NCBI GenBank assembly: GCA_009746045.1 | Contig: RPFO01002005.1 | Location: 1 to 32,681, forward strand | Reading direction: 5' to 3' | Length of the DNA: 32,681 bases | Origin: Mesostigma viride | Taxonomy: Eukaryota; Streptophyta; Mesostigmatophyceae; Mesostigmatales; Mesostigmataceae | In this document: in pieces, positions 8,527-16,185 of the stretch | How positions within the stretch are numbered: position 1 is the stretch's first letter | Layout: each line of letters starts with the position of its first letter | Made by a program: the position numbers and the translations under genes | Notes under the pieces: generated by a model | Databases searched by the model: none | What the model saw: only the letters and a program-made list of their open reading frames with translations | What the model was told of the DNA's origin: nothing

Positions 8527-8997
8527 ATGGAGGAACTCACCGGACTCGCCCGCCGATTGCGATCAGCCCCCGCCGTCCCCGTCATGCCCGTCTCTCGCGC
8601 CATGCCCGCCCCCGCGCCGTCACCGACCCCTCGAGTGCCCGTGGTGGCGCGACTGGACCCGGCCGCGGATTACGACGCGGGTTCCGTGCACGACAGCCCG
8701 TCGCCCGAGCAGTCCTTCGGCGGCTCGTCCGCGTACTCGGAGCCCCCGCCGGCGCACGCCGTCAAGAGCGCCGCGGTCGTGCGCGCGGACGTGCCGGCGC
8801 GCCCCAAGGGCGCCCCGTTCGTCCTGCCCGCCATCGCGGGCGTGGCGTCGGCGATCGGCGTGATCCACCTGGGCCCCCGCGCGTTCCCGAAGCTGTTCAA
8901 GGACGAGAAAGGCGCCGTAAACAAGAACAAGGCCAACCTGGGCGGTGTGGCGTTCGGCGTGGTCGTCTTTTTCCTCGCGAGGTACTTCTTGTCTTGA
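8527..8997 (+). CDS. Probable virion membrane protein, 156 aa
   Basis: A Pro/Ala/Ser-rich, presumably disordered N-terminal two-thirds is followed by two hydrophobic stretches: LPAIAGVASAIGVIHLG (about residues 99-115) and GVAFGVVVFFLARYFL near the C-terminus. They are separated by a short Lys-rich loop (KDEKGAVNKNKAN). This gives a hairpin of two membrane helices with a long soluble tail, a layout seen in NCLDV inner-membrane proteins. Initiation at 8527 is supported by the short AT-richer leader. I do not recognise the family. Confidence 0.65.
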   Translation: MEELTGLARRLRSAPAVPVMPVSRAMPAPAPSPTPRVPVVARLDPAADYDAGSVHDSPSPEQSFGGSSAYSEPPPAHAVKSAAVVRADVPARPKGAPFVLPAIAGVASAIGVIHLGPRAFPKLFKDEKGAVNKNKANLGGVAFGVVVFFLARYFLS

Positions 8998-9060
8998 TGA
9001 AAAAGGTTCGTTCAAATCGATAAAAAACATATCCCGACCCCTATCATACAACCAGCAGCC

Positions 9061-9891
9061 ATGGTGGCGACGGAGGAGGACCCGGTGGTGAACATCAACG
9101 TGTTGGTGGACAGCAAGCGGGAGTACGTGGACCAGCTGGAGGGCGCGCTGGTGCAGCCCATCTTCGAGTGCGTCCGTAACATCCTGCACGACGCCTTCAA
9201 CGTCTGCAACGTGAAGCCCGAGTACGACGAGCTGCAGTGTTTCTCCCAGCTGATGTCCGAGATCCCCTCCTGGAACGGCGACATCATCTCCGAGGAGACG
9301 GAGCAGGTGATCAAGCACGTGCCGTACCTCAAGGACCTGCTGAAGGCGTACTTCGTCTGCACGAGCATGATCCTGGGCTCCATCCGCATCTCCAAGGACA
9401 AGAACCAGAAGATGAAGGTGAAGGTCCCGAGCCCCCAGAAGTTCGTGCACCTGGTGCTGAAGCTCCTCTCCTCCGCGATCGTTGACGAGGTGGGCCACTT
9501 CGTCAGCCGGAAGGACCACCACTCCATGCGCCAGTCGGCGGCGGACGACGGGCAGCCTGAGGGCCACCTGGTCGGGGAGTACAAGCTGAACCGGCGTCAC
9601 ACGCACAAGGGCATCTGCGAGAGCGTCAAGAGCGCCTTGCACCACCTGATGCCCATCGACGACATCCTGAAGGAGTACATGGAGGACATCCTGGGGAAGG
9701 ACACGTTCTCCGCGGACCACGCGCGCCCGACGGACGCGAAGGAGGGCGGCGCGCACGAGACCAAGTCGGTGAAGATCTCCGCCAAGCCGGTGACGGCGGC
9801 CGCCCCGCCGCCCCCGCCCGCGCCTTCGACGGCGGGAGCGGACGAGGAGGCAGAGGAGGTCACGGTGGAGGAGGAGGAGGACAACTTCTAG
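9061..9891 (+). CDS. NCLDV-type hypothetical protein, 276 aa
   Basis: The sequence has a helical core with KREYVDQLEGALVQPIFECV, then IPSWNGDIISEETEQVI, then YLKDLLKAYFVCTSMILGSI. In my memory this order (Y-V-x-Q-L ... IP-x-WN-x-DII-x-E-T ... YL-x-DL ... T-x-IL-x-SI) recurs in an uncharacterised family present in several giant viruses, possibly the DUF5767 type. I could not check this. The C-terminal 60 residues are a low-complexity linker (AAPPPPPAPSTAGA) followed by an acidic tail (EEVTVEEEEDNF). The leader is AT-rich (CGATAAAAAACATATC). It is probably a virion core or assembly protein, given its position before the JAMM and packaging genes. Confidence 0.65.
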   Translation: MVATEEDPVVNINVLVDSKREYVDQLEGALVQPIFECVRNILHDAFNVCNVKPEYDELQCFSQLMSEIPSWNGDIISEETEQVIKHVPYLKDLLKAYFVCTSMILGSIRISKDKNQKMKVKVPSPQKFVHLVLKLLSSAIVDEVGHFVSRKDHHSMRQSAADDGQPEGHLVGEYKLNRRHTHKGICESVKSALHHLMPIDDILKEYMEDILGKDTFSADHARPTDAKEGGAHETKSVKISAKPVTAAAPPPPPAPSTAGADEEAEEVTVEEEEDNF

Positions 9892-9940
9892 ATAGGCCCC
9901 GATTGATAAATAAAATGCTTCCGTTTACCATATACGCAAC

Positions 9941-10642
9941 ATGGCGAGCGTCCACATCGCCGCGGACGGGCGGAAAGTGTTCTCCGTGCCGTCGTGCAAG
10001 TTCAAAGAGTCGAACGCGAAGGTGCAGTCGTTCTCGCTGAAGCCGTCCACGTTCCAGGCGATCCTGGGCACGATGCGCACGGGCGGGGAGATGGGCGGCA
10101 CGTTCACGGTGGACACGACCCAGCGGGTGCTAAACAGCGCCAAGGTCACGCGCATCGGTCAGGCGAACTCTGTGGACATCCCCCACGGGGTCCTGGAGTG
10201 GCACACGCACCCCTCAGACTGCGGGATGACCGAGTGCTCCCTGTCCAGCCCGAGCGACACGGACGTCATGGTGTTCCTGGAGGACGCGCTGACCGACAAC
10301 CTGGGCCACATGGTGTTCAGCCTCGCGGGCACGTTCGTGGTTACGTTCACCCCCTCCCTGGTGCAGAGTCTGCGGGACTCGGGGTCCCGCCGAGAGAGGT
10401 GCGAGCAGATCCAGCGGCGTTTCCGCGACCTGCAGCGGGAGTTCTCCCGGCGCTTCCAGCACGCCTCCACGGAGGAGGAGAAGAACCGCCACGAGTCGTG
10501 GCACCGCGAGTCCTGGCTGAAGCTGGCCCGGGAGTCGGGGTTCGTGGTGGACTTCTTCCCGTTCGGGGTGGCGCCCCGGGTGCGCCTGCTGGTGGCGGAC
10601 TGTTCGTCTTCTCGGCCTTTCCAATCTCATCTCTCTGTATAG
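9941..10642 (+). CDS. JAMM/MPN+ metalloprotease-like protein, 233 aa
   Basis: The segment LEWHTHPSDCGMTECSLSSP, continuing to SDTD, gives the zinc-binding H-x-H (His88, His90) and the following S-x-x-D (Ser103, Asp106) of the JAMM motif. Acidic candidates for the catalytic Glu are Glu50 and Glu86. JAMM enzymes remove ubiquitin-like tags or process proteins; here the substrate could be ubiquitinated host or virion proteins. The N-terminal half forms the expected alternating strands before the motif. The C-terminal half is Arg/Glu-rich and helical (QRRFRDLQREFSRRF), then FVVDFFPFGVAPRVRLLV. The stop at 10640-10642 directly abuts the ATG of the packaging ATPase, with no spacer. Confidence 0.75.
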   Translation: MASVHIAADGRKVFSVPSCKFKESNAKVQSFSLKPSTFQAILGTMRTGGEMGGTFTVDTTQRVLNSAKVTRIGQANSVDIPHGVLEWHTHPSDCGMTECSLSSPSDTDVMVFLEDALTDNLGHMVFSLAGTFVVTFTPSLVQSLRDSGSRRERCEQIQRRFRDLQREFSRRFQHASTEEEKNRHESWHRESWLKLARESGFVVDFFPFGVAPRVRLLVADCSSSRPFQSHLSV

Positions 10643-11438
10643 ATGGACGTGCGGCTGAGGAAGTTCGACCCCGCGTGGATCAAGGACGACGGGGTGGTGT
10701 GCATCGTGTCCAAGCGGGGGGCGGGCAAGACGACCCTGGCCACCGACATCATGTTCCATAAGCGGCACATCCCGAGCGGGATCGTGATGTCCGGCACGGA
10801 GGGGTCCAACAAGCACTGGCAGGGGTACGTCCCCCCCTGTTCGTGTACAATCGCTTCAACCGCGGGGCCCTGCGGTCTCTGATCAAGAAGCAGAAGAGGG
10901 ACTGCAAGGCGGGCGTGGGTGAGCCGTGTTTCGTGCTGCTGGACGATTGCGTGTACGACCGCACGGTGATGCGCGACCCGTGCATCCGTGAGATCGCGCT
11001 CAACGGGCGTCACATGAAGATCTTCTTCATGTTCATCAGCCAGTACACGATGGACATCACGCCCGACATCCGCTGCAACGTGGATTACGTGTTCGCCCTC
11101 CGCGAGAACATCATCATGAACCGCGAGCGGCTGTACCGCAACTTCTTCGGCGTGGTGCCGACGTTCGAGGCGTTCTGCGAGATCCTCGACCAGTGCACGC
11201 AGAACTACGAGTGCCTCGTGGTCGACCACACGAGCGAGTCGAACAAGATCGAGGACGTCATATTCTGGTACAAGGCGACCCCCAGGGAGCACAAGTTCCG
11301 CATCGGTTCCCCGCCTTCTGGAAGTACGGTACGCAGAACTACGACCCCAAGAAGGATTCCGGGACCGACAGCGACAAGGAGGACGCCAACCAGCGGCGAC
11401 GAAAGAGCAACACCCGCGTGGTCAAGGAGGAGGACTGA
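10643..11438 (+). CDS. A32-type DNA-packaging ATPase (FtsK/HerA family), about 265 aa, two frame breaks
   Basis: This ATPase pumps viral DNA into capsids. The Walker A motif is VSKRGAGKTTLATDI (Lys29). Walker B is CFVLLDDCVYD. A sensor region reads FISQYTMDITPDIRCNVDYV, followed by the arginine-bearing ALRENIIMNRERLYRNFFG, all in the usual order for the A32 family, and the length also fits. The frame changes in or beside the C7 run at 10831-10837 and again in the C4 run near 11309-11312; each fits one lost base. After both, the typical aromatic C-terminal motif (FWKYG) and a charged tail follow. It starts immediately after the JAMM stop, so the two are probably co-transcribed or the promoter lies inside the upstream gene. 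Confidence 0.9.
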
Positions 11439-11458
11439 AAAAGGATGAAAATGCTCGG

Positions 11459-11479
11459 TCGGGAGTTCGCTTAACTCCC
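11459..11479. terminator. Perfect 8-bp hairpin after the packaging ATPase
   Basis: CGGGAGTT (11459-11466), a 5-base loop and AACTCCCG (11472-11479) sit between the ATPase stop and the ATG at 11486. Hairpins at gene ends serve as 3'-processing signals in some NCLDVs. A role in the leader of the next gene is equally possible. Confidence 0.4.
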
Positions 11480-11485
11480 GCAAAA

Positions 11486-11713
11486 ATGGATCTAACTGGA
11501 GAGTATCCTGCCATGAACCCGGAACAACTCGAGGGCATCCATTCGCGGCTCGGCGAGCTCGCCAAGATGATCGCCAAGATGAGCAGACGGGTTGACGGGC
11601 GCCTCGAAGAGATCGAGAAGTGTCTGTACGACATCTGCGACGTCATGTTCGAGTCCGAATCGGAGGACGAGGACGCCCCGGAAACTCCCGGGAAGGATGC
11701 AGAGGAGGAATGA
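11486..11713 (+). CDS. Small acidic coiled-coil protein, 75 aa
   Basis: The product has a heptad-like helix (EGIHSRLGELAKMIAKMSRR, then VDGRLEEIEKCLYDICDVM) and an acidic C-terminus (ESESEDEDAPETPGKDAEEE). It is probably oligomeric. No family recognised. It follows the packaging ATPase on the same strand and faces MCP 1 tail to tail. Confidence 0.65.
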   Translation: MDLTGEYPAMNPEQLEGIHSRLGELAKMIAKMSRRVDGRLEEIEKCLYDICDVMFESESEDEDAPETPGKDAEEE

Positions 11714-11873
11714 ATGAATCACGAATCATGAATTGAATAAACGAATCGCTTTATTATAAATTGAAATTGTCATTACATTGCACTGAGTCGAAATGCAAAT
11801 TACGAGAACCATGGTAGGCGTATACACCCGTCACGCGGAGGGGTGAGCAGGTTTAGAGGGGCATTCGCGGGCT
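11714..11873. terminator. AT-rich 3' region between convergent genes
   Basis: The spacer between two convergent stops contains repeated GAAT units, an AATAAA at 11736-11741 and TTTATT at 11750-11755 that can pair with it. This symmetrical arrangement could end transcripts from both strands. No gene seen. Confidence 0.4.
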
Positions 11874-13229
11874 CTACGAGGCGAACCGCTTGCCGCCCAT
11901 TCCGTTGGTGATCTTCAGGATGTTGAAGGACCGCGCGTAGATCGTGATGACGCCCTTCGGCAGCGTGGTGTTCATGCCCTTGAGGACGAGCTTGACCGAG
12001 TCGAGCCGCGAGAAGTTGATCGACCCGGTCGGCTTCCAGTCCTCAGGCTGGAGGGCGAAGGGGATCACGTAGATGTGCTTGTCACGCGGCACACGCGTGT
12101 GGTGATGCATGGGGAGGAGGTAGGAGAAGTATACCGGGTCGCGGCCCTCGCCGAACATCTGCTGCGAGTTGAGGGTGATGTTGGCCGTCTCGAAGAGGTG
12201 GCCGTCCCCGAACTTGCTGTTCACGTTCACGAAGTTCCAGGGCGCCGCGGTGGGGATGGGGGAGGTCGCGGCGGAGGTCAGACGGTCGTCGGCCTTGTAG
12301 AAGAAGATGAGCTCCTTGACGGGGTGCGAGAAGGACAGGTTGATCATCTCCAGGTCGGTCCTGTCGACGAAGTGGTCGTACTGCTGCGTCTCGGTGATGA
12401 GGTACTCGTGCGGGTTGACGGCGAACTGGCGGCGCTCGAAGTCGTCCAGGAAGATGTAGCGGCACAGGAGGCGCATCTTGGTTATGTCCACCATGGCGTT
12501 CATCATGGCCGCGCGGTACCCGGCCGTCAGAGTATCCCAGGCAACGGCGCCTCCGTTGAGAGTGGTCGCGGGGTACAGGGGGCCGCCCGCCAGGTGGGTG
12601 AAGATCTCGTCCTTGGCGGCGAGCGTCACGCGGATGCGGGCGTCGTGGTACTGGAGCGCGATCATGGGGAGCGCCATACCGTCCTCGATGCAGAAGGAGA
12701 ACTGGAGGGGGATGTACAGGTACCCGGTCTTCATGCCCGCCTGGTTGCCCCCGTTCTTCCGCTGGACACCGCCGTGACGGGTGGGGGCAGTCTCCACGCG
12801 GCTGGTGCTGGGATCGCGGGACAGCTGGTCCCACACGTGCATGAACTCCCCGGTCATCTCCTCGACCGTGTACCCTCCGATGCGGAACTCGACCTTCTTG
12901 ATCAGCAGACGCGCCACGTCATCGTACAGCGGGTCGAAGATCTTCCACCAGGCACTGCCGAGGGTGGGGGCAGTGCCCGCCCACTCGGTGATCGGGGGCA
13001 GCTCGACGTACAGGTACACGGTGTTTATGAGGTCGCCGCTCCTCGGCAGCTGGAACTCGATGGTGCGGCCGAACCCGGGCACGCCGCTCGACGGCACCAC
13101 CTCGGTGTCGGAGAATGCGAAGTTGGTGTGGCGGGGGTAGACGCTCTTGAAGAAGGTGATCTCGGGCGAGACGGTCAGGAGGGCGTCCTGAGGGCCCTTG
13201 GCGCGGAGGCACAAAACGGCATGCGACAT
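11874..13229 (-). CDS. Major capsid protein paralogue 1, 451 aa
   Basis: Double-jelly-roll capsid protein forming trimeric capsomers of the icosahedral shell. The N-terminus carries the NCLDV MCP signature (RAKGPQDALLT, then EITFFKSVYPRHTNF), followed by FQLPRSGDLINTVYLYVELP and the strand KVEFRIGGYTVEEMTGEFMH. LPMIALQYHDARIRVTL ends the first jelly roll; LLCRYIFLDDFERRQFAVNP opens the second. The C-terminus has SINFSRLDSVKLVLKG, YARSFNILKITNGMGGKR. It is the most compact of the four MCPs in the window, with short loops. The leader has an A10 tract about 25 bases upstream of the ATG. Confidence 0.95.
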   Translation of the reverse strand: MSHAVLCLRAKGPQDALLTVSPEITFFKSVYPRHTNFAFSDTEVVPSSGVPGFGRTIEFQLPRSGDLINTVYLYVELPPITEWAGTAPTLGSAWWKIFDPLYDDVARLLIKKVEFRIGGYTVEEMTGEFMHVWDQLSRDPSTSRVETAPTRHGGVQRKNGGNQAGMKTGYLYIPLQFSFCIEDGMALPMIALQYHDARIRVTLAAKDEIFTHLAGGPLYPATTLNGGAVAWDTLTAGYRAAMMNAMVDITKMRLLCRYIFLDDFERRQFAVNPHEYLITETQQYDHFVDRTDLEMINLSFSHPVKELIFFYKADDRLTSAATSPIPTAAPWNFVNVNSKFGDGHLFETANITLNSQQMFGEGRDPVYFSYLLPMHHHTRVPRDKHIYVIPFALQPEDWKPTGSINFSRLDSVKLVLKGMNTTLPKGVITIYARSFNILKITNGMGGKRFAS

Positions 13230-13352
13230 GGTGCGTGCTTTCTACACTTACATCGGATTTTTTTTTTGGTCCCCACGGGGTCGAAACAGAAAAAATGTGG
13301 TGTATTATTACCAAGGATGTATCACGCCACCAGAGCCCGCGTCGTTCTACCC
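13230..13352. promoter_or_regulatory. Divergent spacer, MCP 1 promoter with A10 tract
   Basis: Read on the MCP strand, ten A (13258-13267) are followed by TCCGA, then TGTAAGTGTAGAAAGCACGC before the ATG. GTAGAA also occurs close upstream of MCP 2, and a TTAGAA variant upstream of MCP 3. The plus-strand side leads to the gene at 13353. The assignment to late promoters is inference. Confidence 0.4.
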
Positions 13353-13914
13353 ATGGACAGAAGCGCGTACAAAAAGATGACCCCGGAAGAAAGGCAAGGT
13401 ACCAACAGACGATGCGGGCACGGATGATGGCCGCCAAGTCCAAGCGGCTCCCGAGCCCCAAGCGGCCCCGAAGCCCAAAGCGGCCCCGAAGCCCAAAGCG
13501 GCCCCGAAGAAGCGGGCGCGGGCGACGAGGCTGCCGACCGGGCTACAGAGGGCGGTGTTGCTGGGTCTCGCCGAGAGGGCGGGCTATTACCCCGGGCGCG
13601 AGTTCGCCATGCCGGACCTGCGCGCTTTCGTGAGGAGTAGGGGGCTCAAGCGCATGCCGGGCCATTGCCCCAGGACCATCAGCTTCCTGCGACGACGACA
13701 GAACGCGAAGAGACAGTGCCTTAAGACCAATCCTACGATGGGGTTTTTAGCGCACGACAAGTTGATGGACTACGCGAACCGTTCGGGGTACGCCGTCGGC
13801 CCGCTGGATTCGTTCAAAGATGTGACGGCTCACATCCGGAACACGCTCAAAAGAAGAAAGGTTCCGCCGAAGTGTCCTACCGACAAAAAGGCGCTTCTGG
13901 AGCGTCGGAGCTGA
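13353..13914 (+). CDS. Basic protein with KPKAAP repeats, about 187 aa, two frame breaks
   Basis: The start is MDRSAYKKMTPEER. Third-position composition then moves to the next frame (TMRARMMAAKSKRLPS) and, within the 18-nt repeat, to the frame that ends at 13914. Two single-base losses explain both shifts and give a length divisible by three. The N-terminal third is Lys/Arg/Pro/Ala-rich like a histone-tail or DNA-condensing protein. The C-terminal part (from about 13536) contains two similar helical segments: GLAERAGYYPGREFAMPDLR and LMDYANRSGYAVGPLDSFKD. These could be a duplicated small domain. No family recognised. Confidence 0.55.
13454..13507 (+). repeat. Three 18-nt tandem repeats
   Basis: The unit AGCCCAAAGCGGCCCCGA occurs three times in a row; the first copy has CCCCAA instead of CCCAAA. 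In the downstream coding frame the repeats encode Lys-Pro-Lys-Ala-Ala-Pro. The C-run difference in copy one is close to an inferred frame break. Confidence 0.75.
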
Positions 13915-13917
13915 GGC

Positions 13918-13932
13918 AGTGCCTGTGGCACT
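13918..13932. terminator. 6-bp hairpin between convergent genes
   Basis: AGTGCC-TGT-GGCACT lies 4 bases after the stop of the plus-strand gene and before the stop of the minus-strand gene at 13971. Its position fits a shared 3'-end signal. Confidence 0.4.
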
Positions 13933-13970
13933 TCAAACCTCTGGCACCACCCCGAGCCCGGAAGTAGTGT

Positions 13971-15442
13971 TTAGCGGACCAACTTGTTGACCCTCCTGTG
14001 TTTCGTACCGGCATGGCGAGAAGCCCGTGCACGTCTCACGAGGCGCTGACCCCCCGGGTGCATCACGAGATATTCGTACACCTCCTGTGGTCCGCGGCCG
14101 ACGGGATCGTCTCTCACTTCCATAACCCCATCCGTCACCGTTTGGGACGGGGGGGCCGTCCGCGGTCGGTTCCTTTGCCTAAGAATCCGGAGGCGGTCCT
14201 GCAAAGGCGCGGCAGGTGGTACTAGGACCGGTTTCGCTCTTCCCTTGAGAATCCGGAGCCGTTCCGGCCGTTCCTGAACCGCCGCACCGGGCCCTGGTAC
14301 AGGGACTGGTTCTATCCTTCTCTCGAGCCGTTCCTGCACCGATTTTTCTCGCCGCGGGTCCTGCGAGGGTGTCCGTGGTCCATCCTCCGCTTTCATGCCC
14401 TCTATTTCATGGTATTCCGGAAGCTGTTTAAGGATGTCCTCTTCCTCACCTTCCAAATCCTCGATCTCGCCATGAACCGTAGGTCGATGACCGAAAAGCG
14501 CGTTGTAGGCCGAAGGACTCCACGGGTCATCTTGCGTCCGACCTTGATGCAACTCGGCGAGCGCGTCACGAACATCTCCTCGCGCGTCGTCCGTCCGCGC
14601 GGAGGATGCAGACCGGTCGCCGCGTCCATCGCGTGACGAGCTGCCACGAGACGCTCCCGGCCCTAGACCCGGCCTCGCGCGTTTTTCCGCCCTCTGTGCG
14701 GCGTTATTTGACGTCTTTTCTCTGCCTCCTGCTGCTCAACTAGTCTCCTCTCCTCCCTATCCCGTTGCTGCTCCTCGTGTATCCTTCTTATTCTCTCATT
14801 CTCCTCCAGATCCTTTGCGAGATTTTCTGCCTTCCTTCTCGCTGCCTCCTCCCGCTGCTGTTGAGCTTGCTGCCTTTTTTCCTCTTTTAGTGCCTCTAGC
14901 TTTGCTTTTAAAACGACCTTGCGTTTCTTCCCCTCTTCCACACTCAACGGCCTCCTTTCTACACTGAGTTGTCGAGAAGTGTCGTTTACAGGTTGTGATC
15001 GGGCTCTCGATTCCGCGGCCATTTGATTCCTTCTCATTCGGGCCAATTGTACCGGGTTCAATGTGGACGGTTGTTGGGTATGGAACACGTCCGATACCAT
15101 CGGATCGAGCGGTTGTGGTGGGATCAACGAAGCACGCGCCATTCTCGTCGCTGTCACGGGAGCTTTCAGACCGGTCATCAAGACCCCGCCGTCAAACTCG
15201 TGGTCCGTCTGCCCCCCCGAGACGATCCGTGCCCCCCTCCCCCGCGGTCGCGCGCCACTGTCCGAAAAGGCGTGTCTACCGATGGGCTGGCGTGCGGAAG
15301 ACCCTGGCAGGTCCACGTCACTGGCCTCTACGAACCGGTCCGTCTCCGCATCCAACTCCATCTCGCTGGCCGCGAGCAGCTGCGACATCCCGGGCAGCTC
15401 GCTCTCGCCTGTGCCTTTTTTCGCCTTCTTTCCTCGCCCCAT
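13971..15442 (-). CDS. Coiled-coil protein with low-complexity tail, about 490 aa, one frame break
   Basis: The start at 15442 (MGRGKKAKKGTGESELPGMS) leads through a disordered N-terminal half to a long charged coiled coil (about residues 165-250, e.g. KAKLEALKEEKRQQAQQQRE). Near 14725-14735, by an A4 run in the coding strand, the frame must shift. The following frame continues without stop to 13971, with Arg/Pro-rich sequence and repeated units of the type QERLERRIEPVPVP / QERPERLRILKGRAKPV / QDRLRILRQRNRP. If not one gene, it is two adjacent ones with no good second start. One missing base restores a length divisible by three. Function unknown; a scaffold or nucleoprotein role is possible. 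Codon use is less GC-rich than the neighbours in the coiled-coil part. Confidence 0.55.
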
Positions 15443-15630
15443 TCTCGCCCCCCTGTACGGCGCCTCACCGAGCCCTTGCCATAATATAGCGTCACGTCAC
15501 CCGAATTCCCGGATCGGGGGTAGCCTCTCCCGGCATGTCGGTACCTCTCCGTGTCGGTACCAGACTGGGTCGATTGAAAAGGTGAACTATACGATCTCTC
15601 CTCACGTCTGCTGGTACCGCGAGGAATTAC

Positions 15631-15776
15631 CGGATCGATTTGCGCGGAGTTCGATGAAAGCGCGTATGCCCTCGTGCCGGTATCGCTGCCAACGGTTGAC
15701 GACCTAGCGACTATCGGATCCGTTTGCGCGGACTTGGAGGAACCAGCGTACGCCCCCCCCCCGTGCTGGTCCCTAC
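15631..15776. repeat. Diverged 60-nt duplication at the 3' end of the 15711 gene
   Basis: 15631-15690 and 15715-15776 share a diverged pattern (CGGATC..TTTGCGCGGA.TT..A followed by CGTA.GCC/GTGC.GGT). The second copy is the 3' end of the minus-strand gene and the first lies beyond its stop. This looks like an old tandem duplication now decaying. A nearby pair of GTCGGTACC strings (around 15538-15564) is a further small repeat. Confidence 0.45.
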
Positions 15777-16148
15777 GGATGCTGTGGATCGGGGCCGGGC
15801 ACTCTTGGCCCGAGCCGACACTCCCAGAACCTTAACCCCGCCCCTCGATCCCACCTTGACTCCTCGCGCCTTCTTTCTCGCACCGATGACCGGCTCTTTC
15901 GGGATCGACGGCTCAGGTTTACGGCCTGCGGGGGGCGCGGTGCCTCCTAACGTCCTGAAATACCTCACGAGACTGAAACCCGTTTCGGGAGGAGCGATAT
16001 CCACTCCGGAGGTCGTGGACGAGTACCTACGCGACGGGGGAGGGTCGGGTTTGGGTCTGGGAGGCTTGATAGGATAGCACATGATGATTTGATCGTCCTC
16101 GTCTACGATGCACGTCTTCGCAGGCTTTTTACGGGATCCGGGTGACAT
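15711..16148 (-). CDS. Basic Pro-rich protein, 145 aa, unknown
   Basis: The frame opens at 16166, but MSPGSRKKPAKTCIVDEDDQ from 16148 follows an AT-rich TATATACGAATAATG leader, so I prefer that start. The product is Lys/Arg/Pro/Gly-rich and probably disordered, with one short hydrophobic element (GFSLVRYFRTLGG). It ends in a strongly basic tail (PPSPRKRIR). It could bind DNA or act in virion packing; no family recognised. The Rieske gene ends 37 bases upstream on the same strand. Confidence 0.5.
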   Translation of the reverse strand: MSPGSRKKPAKTCIVDEDDQIIMCYPIKPPRPKPDPPPSRRYSSTTSGVDIAPPETGFSLVRYFRTLGGTAPPAGRKPEPSIPKEPVIGARKKARGVKVGSRGGVKVLGVSARAKSARPRSTASVGTSTGGGRTLVPPSPRKRIR

Positions 16149-16185
16149 TATTCGTATATATAGCATCGCGATTTAGTTTGCGCAC

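Noticed and set aside
9237-9485. 82-codon alternative frame within the 276-aa gene
   Set aside because: Shadow of the real gene; His/Gly/Pro-rich with no independent start signal.
12075-13427. 450-codon open frame on the plus strand
   Set aside because: Antisense shadow of MCP 1; the only real coding part is the short 3' stretch from 13353, assigned to the next gene.
13409-13560. SPKRPR-repeat frame resembling a histone H1 tail
   Set aside because: Third-position composition and continuity to the stop at 13914 favour the KPKAAP frame across the repeat; the SPKRPR frame runs into a Cys/Arg-rich shadow.
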